From positions 284,563,836 to 284,627,835 of the forward strand of contig OZ010792.1 in the NCBI GenBank assembly GCA_963932465.1: 64,000 nt of DNA, in the 5' to 3' direction. The first letter of the stretch is position 1. Each line of letters begins with the position of its first letter. The position numbers and the translations under genes are program-made. This stretch comes from Maratus speciosus (taxonomy: Eukaryota; Arthropoda; Arachnida; Araneae; Salticidae). Positions 23,101 through 35,337 of this stretch are shown in pieces. The notes below the pieces were generated by a model. The model did not search any database. It saw only the letters and a list, made by a program, of their open reading frames with translations, and was not told where the DNA came from.

Positions 23101-23925
23101 TGATTCAAAATTAAACTAAAATGTATAATTTGTTCACGAATAAAATGTACTTAACAAATAAATGTAAAATATAAAAAACGTCAGAAAGAAAGAAAGTTAT
23201 TAGAAACGATTCAATGAACTATATAATATTTCTTCACTAATACTGATGAGACAATGTTTCATACGAAATAAGATGGATTTAAAAAATTCCGTATGAAACA
23301 CCTTCGTAAAACTCTTTCAGTTTTAAGTAAAAAAAATTAAATCTATAAAAAATATACAAACGTGGCATCGTTGAAAGATGTCAGGATTTTTGAAACGTTT
23401 TTATTCTAGTTTCAATTTTTCAAAACTATTCACTTTTTTCTGAACATTTTATTGAAAATTACTTTTTCTCGCAAAATTTCTCTATAAAAATCACCTTCGC
23501 ATTAAAACTTTGGATCATCAATCATTCCCCCCTTTTTTTTACGCTTCTTGTCATTGTGATGTTAAATGGGAAGAAATATTGACTGACATGGAAATAGGCA
23601 CACAATGATATGATTAATTGACTTTCTTAACATGAGATAAATCATAATATTTCCGTTTAAAGGAAAAGAAAAGATCTATACGAAACAGAATAAAAAATAT
23701 AAAAAAAATTAAATATAACACTCACAGAGTTATCAAGTATAAAATTCTATAGAAATTTCATTCGTAGTTATTTATATTTTATTGCGAATCATAGATAACG
23801 GATCTGTATTATTATAACATGAAAATAATAATTACTTTATAAGCATTATTTTAAAAAAATAATAATAATTTTAACGAATATTGTTGGTTGAAATGATTAA
23901 AACATATATTCGGATCACTACAACG
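23101..23925. other. AT-rich, no feature recognised
   Basis: No frame, TIR or RNA-like sequence was supported. Confidence 0.5.
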
Positions 23926-25140
23926 GTAAGCTAAAGTATCCATATTTCATCCCCCAGCCACTTTTAGTCCCTAAATGTTGCAATTTTCAGTGAAAACCTA
24001 CCACATTTTGATTTTTCATGGACTAGCTACCCACGCACATAGAAACGAAGGCAAATATCGTACAAAAAATTTTAACAATGCGAAAAATTGTTTTTTCAAA
24101 AGTATCTAAAAAATGCAAAAGAAAAATTAAATTTAAAAAATCAAAAAACCCGACCGCTTAAAAAGCGAACTAATTAATTATTTCTCAACAATGTGAAACA
24201 ATTTTTTTTTCAATTCTTATTATTAGCTCACACTCTCGCTATATATATCTTGTACAAATTTTCAATCGTTAATAAAATACTTATTATTCATCCAATCATT
24301 TATTTTCGTCTCTACCGCCATTTTGTATTTTATGGCCGCCATTTTGAATTTATAAAAACAAAACTTAGCCTATAACCATCGGGTCGTTAAGACGAATTGA
24401 TAGAGACCTCATTCATTAAAATCCATCCAGCCGTTGGGATGTTTCGAGGGTATAAAGCAATCCACATACAGATACGCGTGAAACACATAACCCTTCTTGG
24501 CAGTCGGGTAAAAAATAGTTCCAATTTCGTCCCACCACAAAATCCAATGCGCCGAGGCTTAACTTATAACTAAATCAAAATTTATTTCTAAATGAGTAAG
24601 CATTTTAATTTACATTAAAGTAAGGCACAAAGAAATGTGCTAATTACCAGTGGAAGAATAACATAACGAAACATTAGCCATCCAAACAGGAGAAAAAAAA
24701 ATGCCATGAAAAAACATTCCTAATTTCGTCCTCGGGACGAAAATAAGAACTGCAAGGGGGACGAAATTGGGATCGTGCTACTTCCCAATATGGCGGAGCT
24801 TCAGTTCCCGTAAGATGAACTGAGTGCCCTAAAACTCACTGTATACTACTGTCAGCATCTTACCTACTTAAAATACATGCAATGAATAAGAAATAAATAC
24901 TCACAGTACAGTAAATAACGTTCTACAAACGACGTAATAAGAATTCAGGTATTCAAAAAATAGGAAATTCGGCGTCTTTAATTTATGTGTGCGTCTTGGT
25001 GGACGAAACATTCAATACTTATCCCTTTTACCTTCCGTCCCCTGTGCCTTGCGTCATAAGTGGCGCCACTTTCGCAGAAGCGGAGACGTTAAGGGGGACG
25101 AAATTAGGAAAGGGGACGAAATATGGATACTTTACCTTAC
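23926..25140. mobile_element. 1.2-kb TIR element with GGGGACGAAATT motifs
   Basis: GTAAGCTAAAGTATCCATAT and the reverse complement of the right end (GTAAGGTAAAGTATCCATAT) agree through ATTTC-TCCCC. GGGGACGAAATT(A/G)GG or its complement recurs near 24530, 24717, 24760, 25095 and 25115, which fits transposase-binding subterminal repeats (inference). A possible older element end (ACTAGCTACCCACGC, 24023) lies inside. No transposase and no clear TSD. Confidence 0.6.
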
Positions 25141-25210
25141 TTCAAAGGTATATTTCAACATAGAGTCTGAAAAACTGAATTTCTGGTGGACGATACTTTC
25201 GTTTTTTAAC

Positions 25211-25988
25211 TACAGTAGAACCCCGCTAATCCGAAGTAATTAGAACCGGTGCCTGTTCGGCTTACAAAATATTCGGATGATCCAGAATTCCGATAAAAAT
25301 AGAAAAGAAAAAGATGCATGTTAAAAAATAATATATGTTATAAGTACTCAGTAGTACTGTAAACATCCTCTCATCCTCTAATCCGCCAGGTTAAGGTTTG
25401 GGTATGCTGGATAATCCGGCACGACTTTCGGAAAAAAAAAAAAAAAAAACATTATTTCTTGTTTAATCACTCCTGATGTTTATAATAATCCAATGGAACT
25501 TCAGAATGAGGAATAGCGTAACAACCCATTACAAAGGTTTCAAAATTGCGAATCTGCAAATAGCTCAGTCACCACATCGGTGAGGGGGGAGGGGGAGAAA
25601 AAACATTTCTGTAGATAAATTGCGAAATCAAAGTGTTGAAAGAAAAAAAAATTCTTCATCCGAATTAAATACTTTTTGAATTTTAGAAAATAATTTTATG
25701 GTACTGGCAAACAAACTGATATTCGAGATTTTTTTAAGATGGTTTCTGCGAGTAGGCCTACAGTGCACGTTTTCATTTTATAATTGTGTACATATATTGT
25801 ACTTTTACATTATTGATTTTTTTTGTTAATTCTATTCAAGCTGTTAAAAAAAAAAAAAAAAAAAAAAAAACCATGCTTTATTGCCATTTTTTGTTTAATT
25901 CTAATTTCTACACGTTTTTTCCGACATTCCTCCTGTAAATAAAATCGGTTCGGATTAGCGGGGTTTGGAATAGAAGGATTCCACTATA
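25211..25988. mobile_element. Tigger/pogo-like non-autonomous element
   Basis: The left end TACAGTAGAACCCCGCTAAT matches the right end ATTAGCGGGGTT (25954-25965), which then carries a ~15-bp interruption before CCACTATA. CCGGATTATCC-type motifs lie inside (25270, 25410). An A run occurs at 25846-25870. No coding capacity. Confidence 0.7.
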
Positions 25989-27138
25989 TTGTGAAAACGA
26001 TTTCAAATGTTGCTGCAAAAATGTTGAAAGACGAAGCTATAAATTAGAACCTGTGTTTCAATATTTCTATTATCTTCATTATTCAAATATTTTATTTCAA
26101 CAACAGTTTTCCATTATTCGACCTATTTTATTCAAAAGCCTCTGTAGATTTCAGAATATACTAGGATGAATCAGGGATTTCTAACTGACGCGCAGCTGGT
26201 TAGTTTCTGTGTATGAAATTCAAAAAGCTTATCGTATCAGAGAAAAAGTAGATTCCAAGAGAATACCAAATTCTAAATGAAAATATTGTAAATATAAAAG
26301 ATACTGTAACTTTAGATGCTGTAAGTAGTTTTACATCTTCTAGAAAACGTTGGACTCTGATATGACCGTGTTGATAATAATTTAATAAGAAATTGTAAAG
26401 AAACGAGAAAAGAAGACAGAATCATCAATTAAAATTTGAAACCTAAGTTGCGTGTCTATATAATATATATTATATATTTATTTATACAGTAAATACATAA
26501 TGAAATCCATGCGTATGAAAAATTTTACAAAGCCTATGGGCACGTGTGCCATTCCAAATTTTGATTCCACTTTTCACAGTCATGCATAAAATATTTATTA
26601 TTTTACACCCTTAGTAATGATCTGTACCCCCTTATAGATATTTAAAAAATAAACTCGCGTTTAAAAAATACTTACGTGGTGTATTTGAAGAAAATGATTT
26701 AGTGGAGCAATTTCAATGCGTGTATTTGTATGGAAAGAAATGCTCAATTCGAAATTTTGCTCGATATTTTTTATTTTTCTTGAATTGAAATTGCCCATAA
26801 TGTCTGCATTATAATTAACGTCAGAGATAGAATTTTAAAGATCGGCCCACGTTATTATTTCTGTCTTACTAAGAACACATTAACATTGAAATTCTCCCAT
26901 CTACAATTGAGAAATTGGTTTTATTTCATTATTATATTGGAGTCGATATATAGGAAACTTCGCTGTATTTTGGCTCGCTTTGATTCAAATACATACTTGT
27001 CAAACCTCTAGAATTTTTAGTACCGCTATTTCAGAATAGAAATATTTGCTAGGTTTAAAACAGGAGTTTGCGATTTAGAGCAATACAAAGATTACTATTC
27101 GGAAATAGCGGTATTCAAAAATCAAAAGACTTTGAAGC
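25989..27138. other. AT-rich, no feature recognised
   Basis: It contains a short AT palindrome near 26458-26485 only. Confidence 0.5.
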
Positions 27139-27140
27139 TA

Positions 27141-27593
27141 CCGGGTGTCCCAAAAAGGACTGACTGATTTTAAAATTCAATAACTTGCAAACGGTGACAG
27201 ATATTTAAAAAATTCTTGCAGGAGGGTTATACATAAGGTCAAAAGTTTTTTTACAGTGATTTTCAATTTTAGTTCGAATTACAAACAATAGATGGCGCTG
27301 CGATCAATAGACGCTGAATTCAGGCTCGATTTTTGGTACTTCGTGGCCCGGATAAGACATTTCCATCTCCTTTTTCAGCATGGAACAAGAGAAAGGACCA
27401 GAAATCGAGCCTGTATTTAGCGACTATTGCTTACAGCGCCATCTATTGTTTGTAATTCGAACTAAAATCGAAAATCACTGTAATAAAACTTTTGACCTTA
27501 TGAATAACCCTCCTGCAAGAATTTTTTAAATATCTGTCACCGTTTGCAAGTTATTGAATTTTAAAATCAGTCAGTCCTTTTTGGGACACCCGG
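27141..27593. mobile_element. Mariner-type MITE with ~195-bp TIRs
   Basis: CCGGGTGTCCCAAAAAGGAC at 27141 and its complement at the right end extend as near-identical arms through ACAAACAATAGATGGCGCTG. TA is duplicated at 27139-27140 and 27594-27595. The middle (about 60 bp) has no gene. The ends resemble mariner termini of the GGGTGTCC type. Confidence 0.9.
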
Positions 27594-27840
27594 TATGATA
27601 TTGATACACTCGTGCATTAGATGTGGTCACTACGTTCTTAGAATTCCCTTTATTATAGGCATTCATATTAAAGAAAAGGCGCCAGGATTATTTATAGAGA
27701 AGAAAATATAAATAGAAGAAAGTTTATGATATTGATATACTACATTAGGCTTGGTCACTACGTTCTTAAAATTCCGGCTATTATAGACATTAATAATAAT
27801 TGAAATGCATCAGGGTTATTTATAGGAAAGAAAGTGAATT
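27594..27840 (+). repeat. Two-copy tandem duplication, ~130-bp unit
   Basis: TATGATATTGATA, GGTCACTACGTTCTTA and CAGG-TTATTTATAG recur in order at 27594 and about 27726. Confidence 0.75.
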
Positions 27841-27891
27841 TACATCGTGTAGAACTAAATAAAATAAAGTACTACCTCTCCTAACTAATAT

Positions 27892-28139
27892 TAAGCCCCA
27901 CCAGTGGCTGAGAGGTTCTGCTCTCGAAAGCTGGTAGACGGGAGGTGCTGGGTTCGATCCCAATCGCGCCCGTCGGCCTAATCGTTCGGAGTTTTCGTGG
28001 TTTTCTTCGACCCATGGATTTCCATGCGTAAATACGGATTAGGTTCTCTTAGAAAGACCCCACGAAGGGCACTCCCCCCTCGGGCCTATATCCCTAGTGT
28101 AGATAATCGGCCGTCAAAAATCAACCAACCATCAACCAA
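27892..28139 (+). mobile_element. tRNA-derived SINE (248 bp) with 12-bp TSD
   Basis: CCTAACTAATAT flanks the element at 27880-27891 and 28140-28151. The head contains box A-like GTGGCTGAGAGG and box B GGTTCGATCCC at tRNA spacing. A non-tRNA body follows and the 3' end has an ATCAACCAACC repeat tail. It would be transcribed by Pol III and retroposed by a LINE partner (family knowledge). The perfect TSD points to a fairly recent insertion. Confidence 0.9.
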
Positions 28140-28151
28140 CCTAACTAATAT

Positions 28152-28638
28152 CATTTACTAAGAAAAGAGATTGGAAAAGTCAATACTCTTTATTGTGAAA
28201 TTATGACTTAAACTTGAAACGCGGTTAAATATGAATCTGATTCTCACGGCTTCACAGATTTCGATTGTCTCGATTAGTATGGGTAGACAACAGTATGGTT
28301 TTAACGAATTCCTCCCATCGCGGAAAGATTCTTTATAAGATTGGATCGGATAAGAAAAGCAATTGATTGACTGGAGTCATCGAAAAACAACTGACACAAT
28401 TGAAAACAATCGAGATGTTCATAGAATCGAGGAAATCGATTAAACATATCGCTATCGCTCAACACTGGTCTAGGTAACGACACCGATATCACACTATGCA
28501 TTTACATATCTATTTCCAGGTGCCGATAAAAATTTAATGTACATTTATAAGGAGAGTCTGCCATAAATAGTATAATTAAGACGCACAGTTTAAAATAAAA
28601 AAAAGATGAACTTTAAACAAAATTCTAGTTTTTGTATA
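28152..28638. other. AT-rich, no feature recognised
   Basis: No gene or repeat structure was supported. Confidence 0.5.
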
Positions 28639-29787
28639 TGGGGCATTCTCACAACCTTTTGACTTTTCAGGAATAAAAATCTCGTGAAATGAAGCTTACT
28701 AAAATAACATTTTAAACTTATAGACGGATGCCTTAATGATTCAAAATAAAGAAAAAATGGTCAGCAGCGAATTTTTTTTAATTTAACTGAGGTTTAAGTT
28801 AAACTTGCGAGTTTAATTTTACTTACCATTTTACCGCTATAACTTTTTATTTTCTCCTAATTTTTTACTTATAATGAATTTGCATAGTACCCACAGGATA
28901 TTCAAATAAGAAATAATAACAATGTAGTATTTTTAGTACAAAATTTTGGTATAACATTGTCTTAAAAAAGTGTTAAATAAAGGACAGTAAGAACAAAAGG
29001 GGGACGGTACAGGAAAAAAGGGACGGCAAGGAAAAAAAAGGGATGGTAAGTAAAATTACCACCTATTTTTAGGCAAATCATGTTAAGACTAAGTGATAGC
29101 CACAGTGTTCGTTGATTTTTAGAAACAGTTATTTACATTGGATTAAACTAAAAAAAAATTTAATTTACCTCGAAAAGTGCAGTAATAAACCTTGGGGATA
29201 GTAGGACTACAAATAAATCCACGATGCTTGAAATTGATATTTAAATGCTGATATAAATTCTGAAGTAAATTTCTTGTCAAAAAACTGTAGCCATTCTTTC
29301 TCTAGCATACTTCTGCACGAGAAAAAAGTTGAAAAATAAATATTCTGTGGATGCATCTGAAGTGATTTTCTGTATAAGTTTAGCAAGAGGGACGCTAAGG
29401 AGTCTGAAATCCAGGGACACATTTCAAAAAATAATAACAACCCTAAAAATGCGTGGAGGTTAATTTTTTGCTACATATTTATGTAAAACAATAGTTCCAG
29501 TTTCGGAAAAAAATTACATCGAATTTTTTTTTGAAACAATTTTATACAGTCAGCTACAAACTTAAAAATCAGCATCAGGGACACGGGACGATATAGGAAT
29601 TTCGTGGTATATTTGGACCCAAACATCGTCCAAAACTTATTTATTTCGTTAATATTGTTATGCAGTCATGCAATGGGATGTTTCCAGCATATAAAATTAA
29701 AATCCTCCAAGAATATGCAACAAAATAAAAATTATTATTCAGGGACAGAAAAATGTAGAAAAGTCAAAAGAATGTGAGAATGCCCCA
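28639..29787. mobile_element. 1.15-kb TIR element, TGGGGCATTCTCACA termini
   Basis: TGGGGCATTCTCACA (28639-28653) and TGTGAGAATGCCCCA (29773-29787) are exact inverted repeats, extended inwards through TTTTGACTTTTC with minor differences. GGGACGG/GGGATGG motifs recur at 29010-29050 and GGGACA motifs near 29578 and 29740. No clean TSD and no transposase; superfamily unknown. Confidence 0.65.
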
Positions 29788-31175
29788 GATGTATAATCTG
29801 AATTGCTTTTTACTTTATATAAAGATATTAAAATTTGTCTTCATTAATATTATTATCAATAAAACTTGTACATATTTTTAACATCATACAATATTTTTAT
29901 TTTATCTTTGACGATTTCCCTAGCTGGGTATATATATTTTCTCGAAATATTTTCTTCAAACAGGCCTTCAACAAACGACTTTCGTATTCCACTCGCGTGA
30001 AACATCTCTTCCTTAGAGTTGAATAAGATACAATTTTAGAAATTCTCTAGAGTCTAAAATTTTCCTCAATGTAACCTGTCACAGCCTTCTTGAAAAAATC
30101 AAATAATGTAATCTCAGCTAAACTAGTTAAGTGATCCTTTAGATGGAATAAGATTATATTTTGTCATTTTGCTTAGGTTGGTGGGCTTTCTGTAATTCAA
30201 ACCATTTTCCAAAAGTAATTTACTAGCAGTTAACTTATTTGTGGACCAGCAAATTGTAGAAGACAAAAAAACAAAAAGTTGAGTGTTTGAAGATAAGAGT
30301 TGGAATTGTATTGTATCCTATTATACAAACTAAATAAAAGGGAGAAAAAGAGCGATAAAAAATATTTATATTCATGACAGTTTTTAAAAGAATAATTTCA
30401 TCCTTTAAATAATATTAGGAATTAAATGGATAGCTCGCATACGCATATGCGAAGATGCAAAGATGCATACGCATATACGAGGGTGTATCAATAAGTTTTT
30501 GCCCTTACATAGTAATATTTGAGTGAAATTTATGAAATTGCTACATTTTATGAGTACTTTTCTATATAGTCAGAGTGCAGAGTAACACATACGTGCAACC
30601 GGTATTTCAAAGATAGGGGAGTTGATGTATTTCAAGGGGCGTGAGAGCAGACCCAAAGGAAGGGGGCATTTTTATGACTTTTGCCGACCTCCCACATGTG
30701 ACATATTTTTGGTATTATTTTGTAACTCGCAATGTTACTACCATTGTAATTCATTGCAAGATAGATTGCAATGCTCTTTTAAGCATAATTCAAAAACTAC
30801 TTCGCGTAATGCACTGTAATTTCGGTGTAATTTCGGATTCGCACATTTGAAGTCTTTAGAAATGAATTTCTATTAAAGTTTAGAGATTACAGTTCAAATT
30901 GTTTTTTAATTAATTTAAAAAATGTGTATATATTTTTAAATTATAAAAAAATATATATGAATTGTAACCCAGGAATTTTTTAACGTAAATTAATTCTTAG
31001 AAGCGTCAGATATGCGTATCTAAAATTACAGCTTGTCCTTCAAAGTAAATTTTGAGTTATGCTTAAAGAACTACTCGCCTTCAATATGTTTTGAAACGAT
31101 TAATAATGAATTGAACATTAGGCGTCCCAAACTTTAACATAATTTCTAAACTACTTGAGCAAATATTTTCCCGTT
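29788..31175. other. AT-rich; one mariner-like end at about 30476
   Basis: TACGAGGGTGTATCAATAAG at about 30476 resembles the left end of the MITE at 36997. The partner end was not found. A short palindromic GCATACGCATATGCG precedes it. Nothing else was recognised. Confidence 0.5.
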
Positions 31176-31180
31176 TGGTG

Positions 31181-31372
31181 TGTTCGGTCGTTTTTATGCT
31201 TTGCATTTTTGGCAATAACTTTGATCGTCTGCGTTTGTTTATACGAGTTCATAGAATATTTTGTTGTGAGAGAGGTAGCCATGAGCGGCTCTTGTGATAT
31301 TATTTAAATAAAAAACAGTGCACTGCAGTTTTGTTATTTTGTGTATTTGTGAGTATTTAATATGAGTTAACA
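31181..31372 (+). repeat. BEL1 5' LTR
   Basis: 192 bp, begins TGTTCGGTCG and ends GTTAACA. It reads the same as the 3' LTR base by base. It would contain promoter and polyadenylation signals; AATAAA at about 31308 is a candidate poly(A) signal. Confidence 0.95.
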
Positions 31373-31393
31373 TAATGGTCCGCCGAGCAACGA
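31373..31393 (+). promoter_or_regulatory. BEL1 candidate primer-binding site
   Basis: TGGTCCGCCGAGCAAC starts 3 bases after the 5' LTR. TGG plus GC-rich sequence is the expected form of a tRNA 3'-end complement. The tRNA was not identified. Confidence 0.5.
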
Positions 31394-31570
31394 AGAAGCA
31401 GCCTGGGATTAAATTCAACGAGCTTCTAAAACCAATTTTAAGTTGAGTGAAACGCCGACATGAATGATAAGTGCTAAGAATTCCGTGCTACGAAATTCAT
31501 CAAAAGCTTATTCGAAAAGTAAGTGAATGTGTTTTTTCTTATCTTTACTGTTTTATACATATATTAAACA

Positions 31571-33796
31571 ATGTTTAAAGGTGCAAAAAAAGAAGATTTA
31601 AGGCTTATAGCCACTGAAATAAATCTAAATGTTAATGAAAAAATGACAATTGCTGATTTAAGCGTTATTATTGAAGACAGTGAAATGTATAAAAATAAAC
31701 CAGATCTTGTGAAAGATATAGCAAACGATATAATTGAAAATCGTAAACATGAAGAGCAAAAGCAATATGATCTGGAAAAAATTAAACTTGAATTAGAACT
31801 AGCTAAAATTAAATCTGAAGCTAAATCTAATATTAGTGAAAGTGAAATAAAATTAGAATCATTAGATCAATTGATAAAAAGTATTCGAACTTTGACTGTA
31901 AAAATACCTATACGTCCTGAAGGATGGGGGTTTTACTTTTCTTCTTTAGAACGAGCTTTTAAGACTAAAAATGTTCCAGAACAATATAAAGCAGAAATTC
32001 TGTTAAATTTATTAGGGGATAAAGCATCTAACATATTAACTTACTTACATGATAGTGATATCGAAAATTATGCAAAAATAAAAGAATTAGTATTAAAAGA
32101 ATTTCAACCTACACCTTATTTTTGCTTAGAGCAATTTAGAAAAGCTGTTAAACAACCAAATGAGACGCATGTACAGTTTTCCTCACGTCTAATGACAAAC
32201 TGGGAATATTATTTAAATTTAAGAAATGTCTCCAATTTCGAGAGCTTAAAACAACTTATAGTATCGGATAAATTATATCAAACATTAGATAGAGAAACAG
32301 CTTCCCACATTAGTGTGAGACAAGGAGATAAATGGTTTTTACCAGAAGAGTTGGGACGAGAGATTGATTTATATTTCACATCACGCGGAAAATCTCTTAC
32401 TGAGAATTTTAGTGTTAATCGTAAATATACTAACTCCAAAAGTGTATCTAAAGTATTCTTATCAGATGTTAAAACATTAAGTTGTATTTTTTGCCACGAA
32501 AATCACACTCTTTCAAAATGCCCGCATTATTTAAAATTATCTGTCAATGAAAGGGTGAACGTTATAAAATGTAACAAGTTATGCTTTAATTGTTTAAATT
32601 CACATTCAGTTGCAAATTGCCCATCAAAATACACGTGCTTTTGTAAAAAACGTCATCATAAAACTATACATTTTCCAAAAACAAATAACAATACATACGT
32701 GAAAGAATATGTTTCATCGGAACAAAATAAACAAGGAAAGGTAAATGTGGAAGAATGTTCAGATTCTAGGCCAACAAATCGTGGCACATCAGTCTTGAAC
32801 GCTAATGCAGAAGAGTTCGTTCAGAAAACCTTTATTAGTAACTATTCGAATAAAAAGAGCAAAGTTTTACTTTCAACTGTTATATGTTTTCTAATTGATG
32901 AATCGGGATGTAAACATAGAGTAAAGTGTTTATTAGATGTAGGCAGTGAGTCTAATTTTTTATCCCGCCATTTAATAGAGCTAATGCATTTAAAAAAAGA
33001 GAGAACAAACATCTTAGTGTCAGGTCTAAATGATGCTACCTTAGTAATAAATCATAAAGTTAATGCATCAATATGCAATAGAGATGAAAGTTTTGTAAAA
33101 AATTTAGATTTCTTGGTTGTTCCGAAAATAACTGCAGATTTAACGCCTTCACGTCCAATTGAAATCTCAATACAAGATTTACCTAATGTAAAATTAGCAG
33201 ATGCTAGTTTCAATATCCCAGAACATGTAGACATGCTCTTAGGAGCAGGAATTTTTTATGAGCTTTTGAGACCGGGACAAATTCGTGTTAATAATTCTGA
33301 TCTTATTTTGCAAGACACAGTTTTCGGTTTTGTTGTATCGGGAAGTTTTTCGACAGAGAATGAAAACAAAGTTCATTGTGGGTTTATTAAGAAAGAAACC
33401 AACCTAGACAAGACACTTAGGAAATTCTGGGAGATAGAAAATATCGAGGTTGAAAAACCAAAAAGTAAAGAGACTTTAATTTGTGAGAAACATTTCGTAG
33501 AAAATTATACACGAGACAAAAGCGGTAAATATGTTGTTAAAATGCCCTTAAAAGAGGATCCAGCTATTTTAGGAAACTCAAAACAAATCGCTACGAAAAA
33601 ATTAAATTCTTTATGGAATCGTCTAGCAAAAGATCCTGAGTACTTAAGATTATATTCAGATTTCTTAAAAGAATATCAACAGTTAGGCCATATGGTTGAA
33701 GTTAACGAAAGCGAGGAAGAAAGTGGATCCTATTACATTCCCCATCTTGGAGTGAATAGAAAAAAGTATATCAACGCCTTTGAGAGTTGTATTTAA
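31571..33796 (+). CDS. BEL1 Gag-protease reading frame, reaching the start of RT
   Basis: 741 codons. Residues ~1-45 include a SAP-like helix pair. Residues ~45-90 are a charged coiled coil (KHEEQKQYDLEKIKLELELA). Residues ~95-280 resemble the DUF1759 Gag region of BEL/Pao elements. CCHC zinc knuckles begin near residue 305 (CIFCHENHTLSKC) and 340. The aspartic protease motif near residue 456 reads LLDVGSESNF, with V where the family has S or T, which may impair the enzyme. The frame ends in the first RT block (YYIPHLGV), just after a frameshift at about 33755-33780, so RT downstream is in another frame. Gag would package the element RNA. The start ATG at 31571 is the first in frame and lies 200 bp after the LTR. 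Confidence 0.85.
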   Translation: MFKGAKKEDLRLIATEINLNVNEKMTIADLSVIIEDSEMYKNKPDLVKDIANDIIENRKHEEQKQYDLEKIKLELELAKIKSEAKSNISESEIKLESLDQLIKSIRTLTVKIPIRPEGWGFYFSSLERAFKTKNVPEQYKAEILLNLLGDKASNILTYLHDSDIENYAKIKELVLKEFQPTPYFCLEQFRKAVKQPNETHVQFSSRLMTNWEYYLNLRNVSNFESLKQLIVSDKLYQTLDRETASHISVRQGDKWFLPEELGREIDLYFTSRGKSLTENFSVNRKYTNSKSVSKVFLSDVKTLSCIFCHENHTLSKCPHYLKLSVNERVNVIKCNKLCFNCLNSHSVANCPSKYTCFCKKRHHKTIHFPKTNNNTYVKEYVSSEQNKQGKVNVEECSDSRPTNRGTSVLNANAEEFVQKTFISNYSNKKSKVLLSTVICFLIDESGCKHRVKCLLDVGSESNFLSRHLIELMHLKKERTNILVSGLNDATLVINHKVNASICNRDESFVKNLDFLVVPKITADLTPSRPIEISIQDLPNVKLADASFNIPEHVDMLLGAGIFYELLRPGQIRVNNSDLILQDTVFGFVVSGSFSTENENKVHCGFIKKETNLDKTLRKFWEIENIEVEKPKSKETLICEKHFVENYTRDKSGKYVVKMPLKEDPAILGNSKQIATKKLNSLWNRLAKDPEYLRLYSDFLKEYQQLGHMVEVNESEEESGSYYIPHLGVNRKKYINAFESCI

Positions 33797-35330
33797 CGCG
33801 TCTTCCTTAACAACTAAGGGAAACTCACTTAATTCTATTCAATATAACGGAGGTGTAATACAAGATGATTTATTCTCAATTATGTTGAGATTTAGAAAAT
33901 ATATCGTCGCTTTCACTACGGACATTTAAAAAATGTATAGAGCAATCTCTATTCATCCAGATCAGAGGAAGCTGCAAAAGGACTTATGGAAGGAAGGTCT
34001 TAACGAGCCAATTAAAAATTTTGAATTAACGACAGTTACTTATGGTACTGTTAGTAGCGCACCTTTTTTGGCCATGAGACTACTTCAGTTGTCTAAGGAT
34101 GAAGGAAGCAAGTTTCCTTTAGCAGCACCCGTGCTGAGAGAAGACATGTATATGGATGATATTCTATCTGGAGCTGATTCTTTAAGTTCTGAATTGGAAC
34201 TCCAAAATCAATTAATAGAAATTTTAAACGGTGCAGGAATGTTATTACATAAATGGTGCAGTAATGCTCCACAACTTTGTAAAACAAATGTCGAAATATA
34301 CCCCTTTGGTGATTCAGAAGAATCTAAAGCAATAGGTGTTTTGTGGAAATCGAAGAAAGATTGTTTAAGTTTCAATGTTAAAATTCATAATGATGTAAAT
34401 GTCACTAAGAGACAAGTGTTATCAACTATATCAAGTATATTCGATCCCTTAGGTTTAGTATCTCCTGTTATAATTAAAGCAAAAATATTTATGCAGAAGT
34501 TATGGTTATTACAATTAAATTGGGATGATTTGCTAACCGAGAAAGAGGCTAAGGAATGGAGAGATTTTTCTGATACCCTACAATTAATTAATAAATTTGA
34601 GATTAGTAGGTGTATTTTATTGAAAGATGCAATTATGATCAAGTTACATGGTTTCAGCGACGCGTCTGAAGCAGCCTATGGTGTGGTAATTTACTGCAAA
34701 TCAGTGACAGAATCAGGTCAAGTGTCTGTAAAATTAGTGACAAGTAAATCTAGAGTTTCTCCCTTAAAGCAATTAACTGTTCCAAAACTTGAGCTTTGTG
34801 CAGCAGTTTTATTGACAAAGCTTATGAAACGAGTGATTTCTTCGCTCAAAATTAGTGTAAACAAAATCTTCTTGTGGTCCGATTCCATGATAGTATTATC
34901 CTGGATTAAAAAAGAACCATACGTTCTAAAAACTTTTGTTGCGAATAGGATTTCTACAATACAAGAACTAACTCAAGGGATGCAGTGGCGACATGTTCCA
35001 TCTCAGCATAACCCTGCTGACCTTCTAACAAGAGGAGCTAATCCTGATAAACTATTATCAAATGAGTTATGGTGGAGTGGCCCATTGTTCCTAAAGGAAA
35101 AAGACTATCCCAATACAAATATTCCTGCAGCAGTTAATTCCAATGACTTTTCAAACGAACTGAAAAATATTAATATAAGTGACTTTAAAAGCATATCTGC
35201 TTTTACAGTTTCTATTAATTCTTTTGTGCATGATATAATTGATTTAAGTAATAACTATTGTAAAATAATTCGTATTTTAGAATTTATTTTCAGGTTCCTT
35301 AGTAATTGTAAAAAAAGAAAAAAAGGAGGG
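33780..35330 (+). pseudogene. BEL1 reverse transcriptase-RNase H, disrupted
   Basis: This frame starts with RVVFNASS of the RT fingers, meets a TAA stop at 33927-33929 at the motif A region (TTDI, then stop, then KMYRAI), and is open again from 33933 to 35393. Visible blocks are the polymerase motif YMDD near 34149, RNase H GFSDASEAAYG near 34651, LWSDSMIVLSWI near 34873 and HNPADLLTRGA near 35008. A second frameshift falls in a purine-rich tract at about 35308-35330, after which integrase continues in another frame. With a stop and two frameshifts, no functional polyprotein is possible from this copy. RNase H catalytic acids (D in GFSDAS, E in PKLELC, D in WSDS) are still present. Confidence 0.85.
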
Positions 35331-35337
35331 TCCTCTG

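Noticed and set aside
24023..24060. Possible minus-strand Helitron 3' end (ACTAGCTACCCACGC)
   Set aside because: No convincing hairpin pairing and no matching 5' end.
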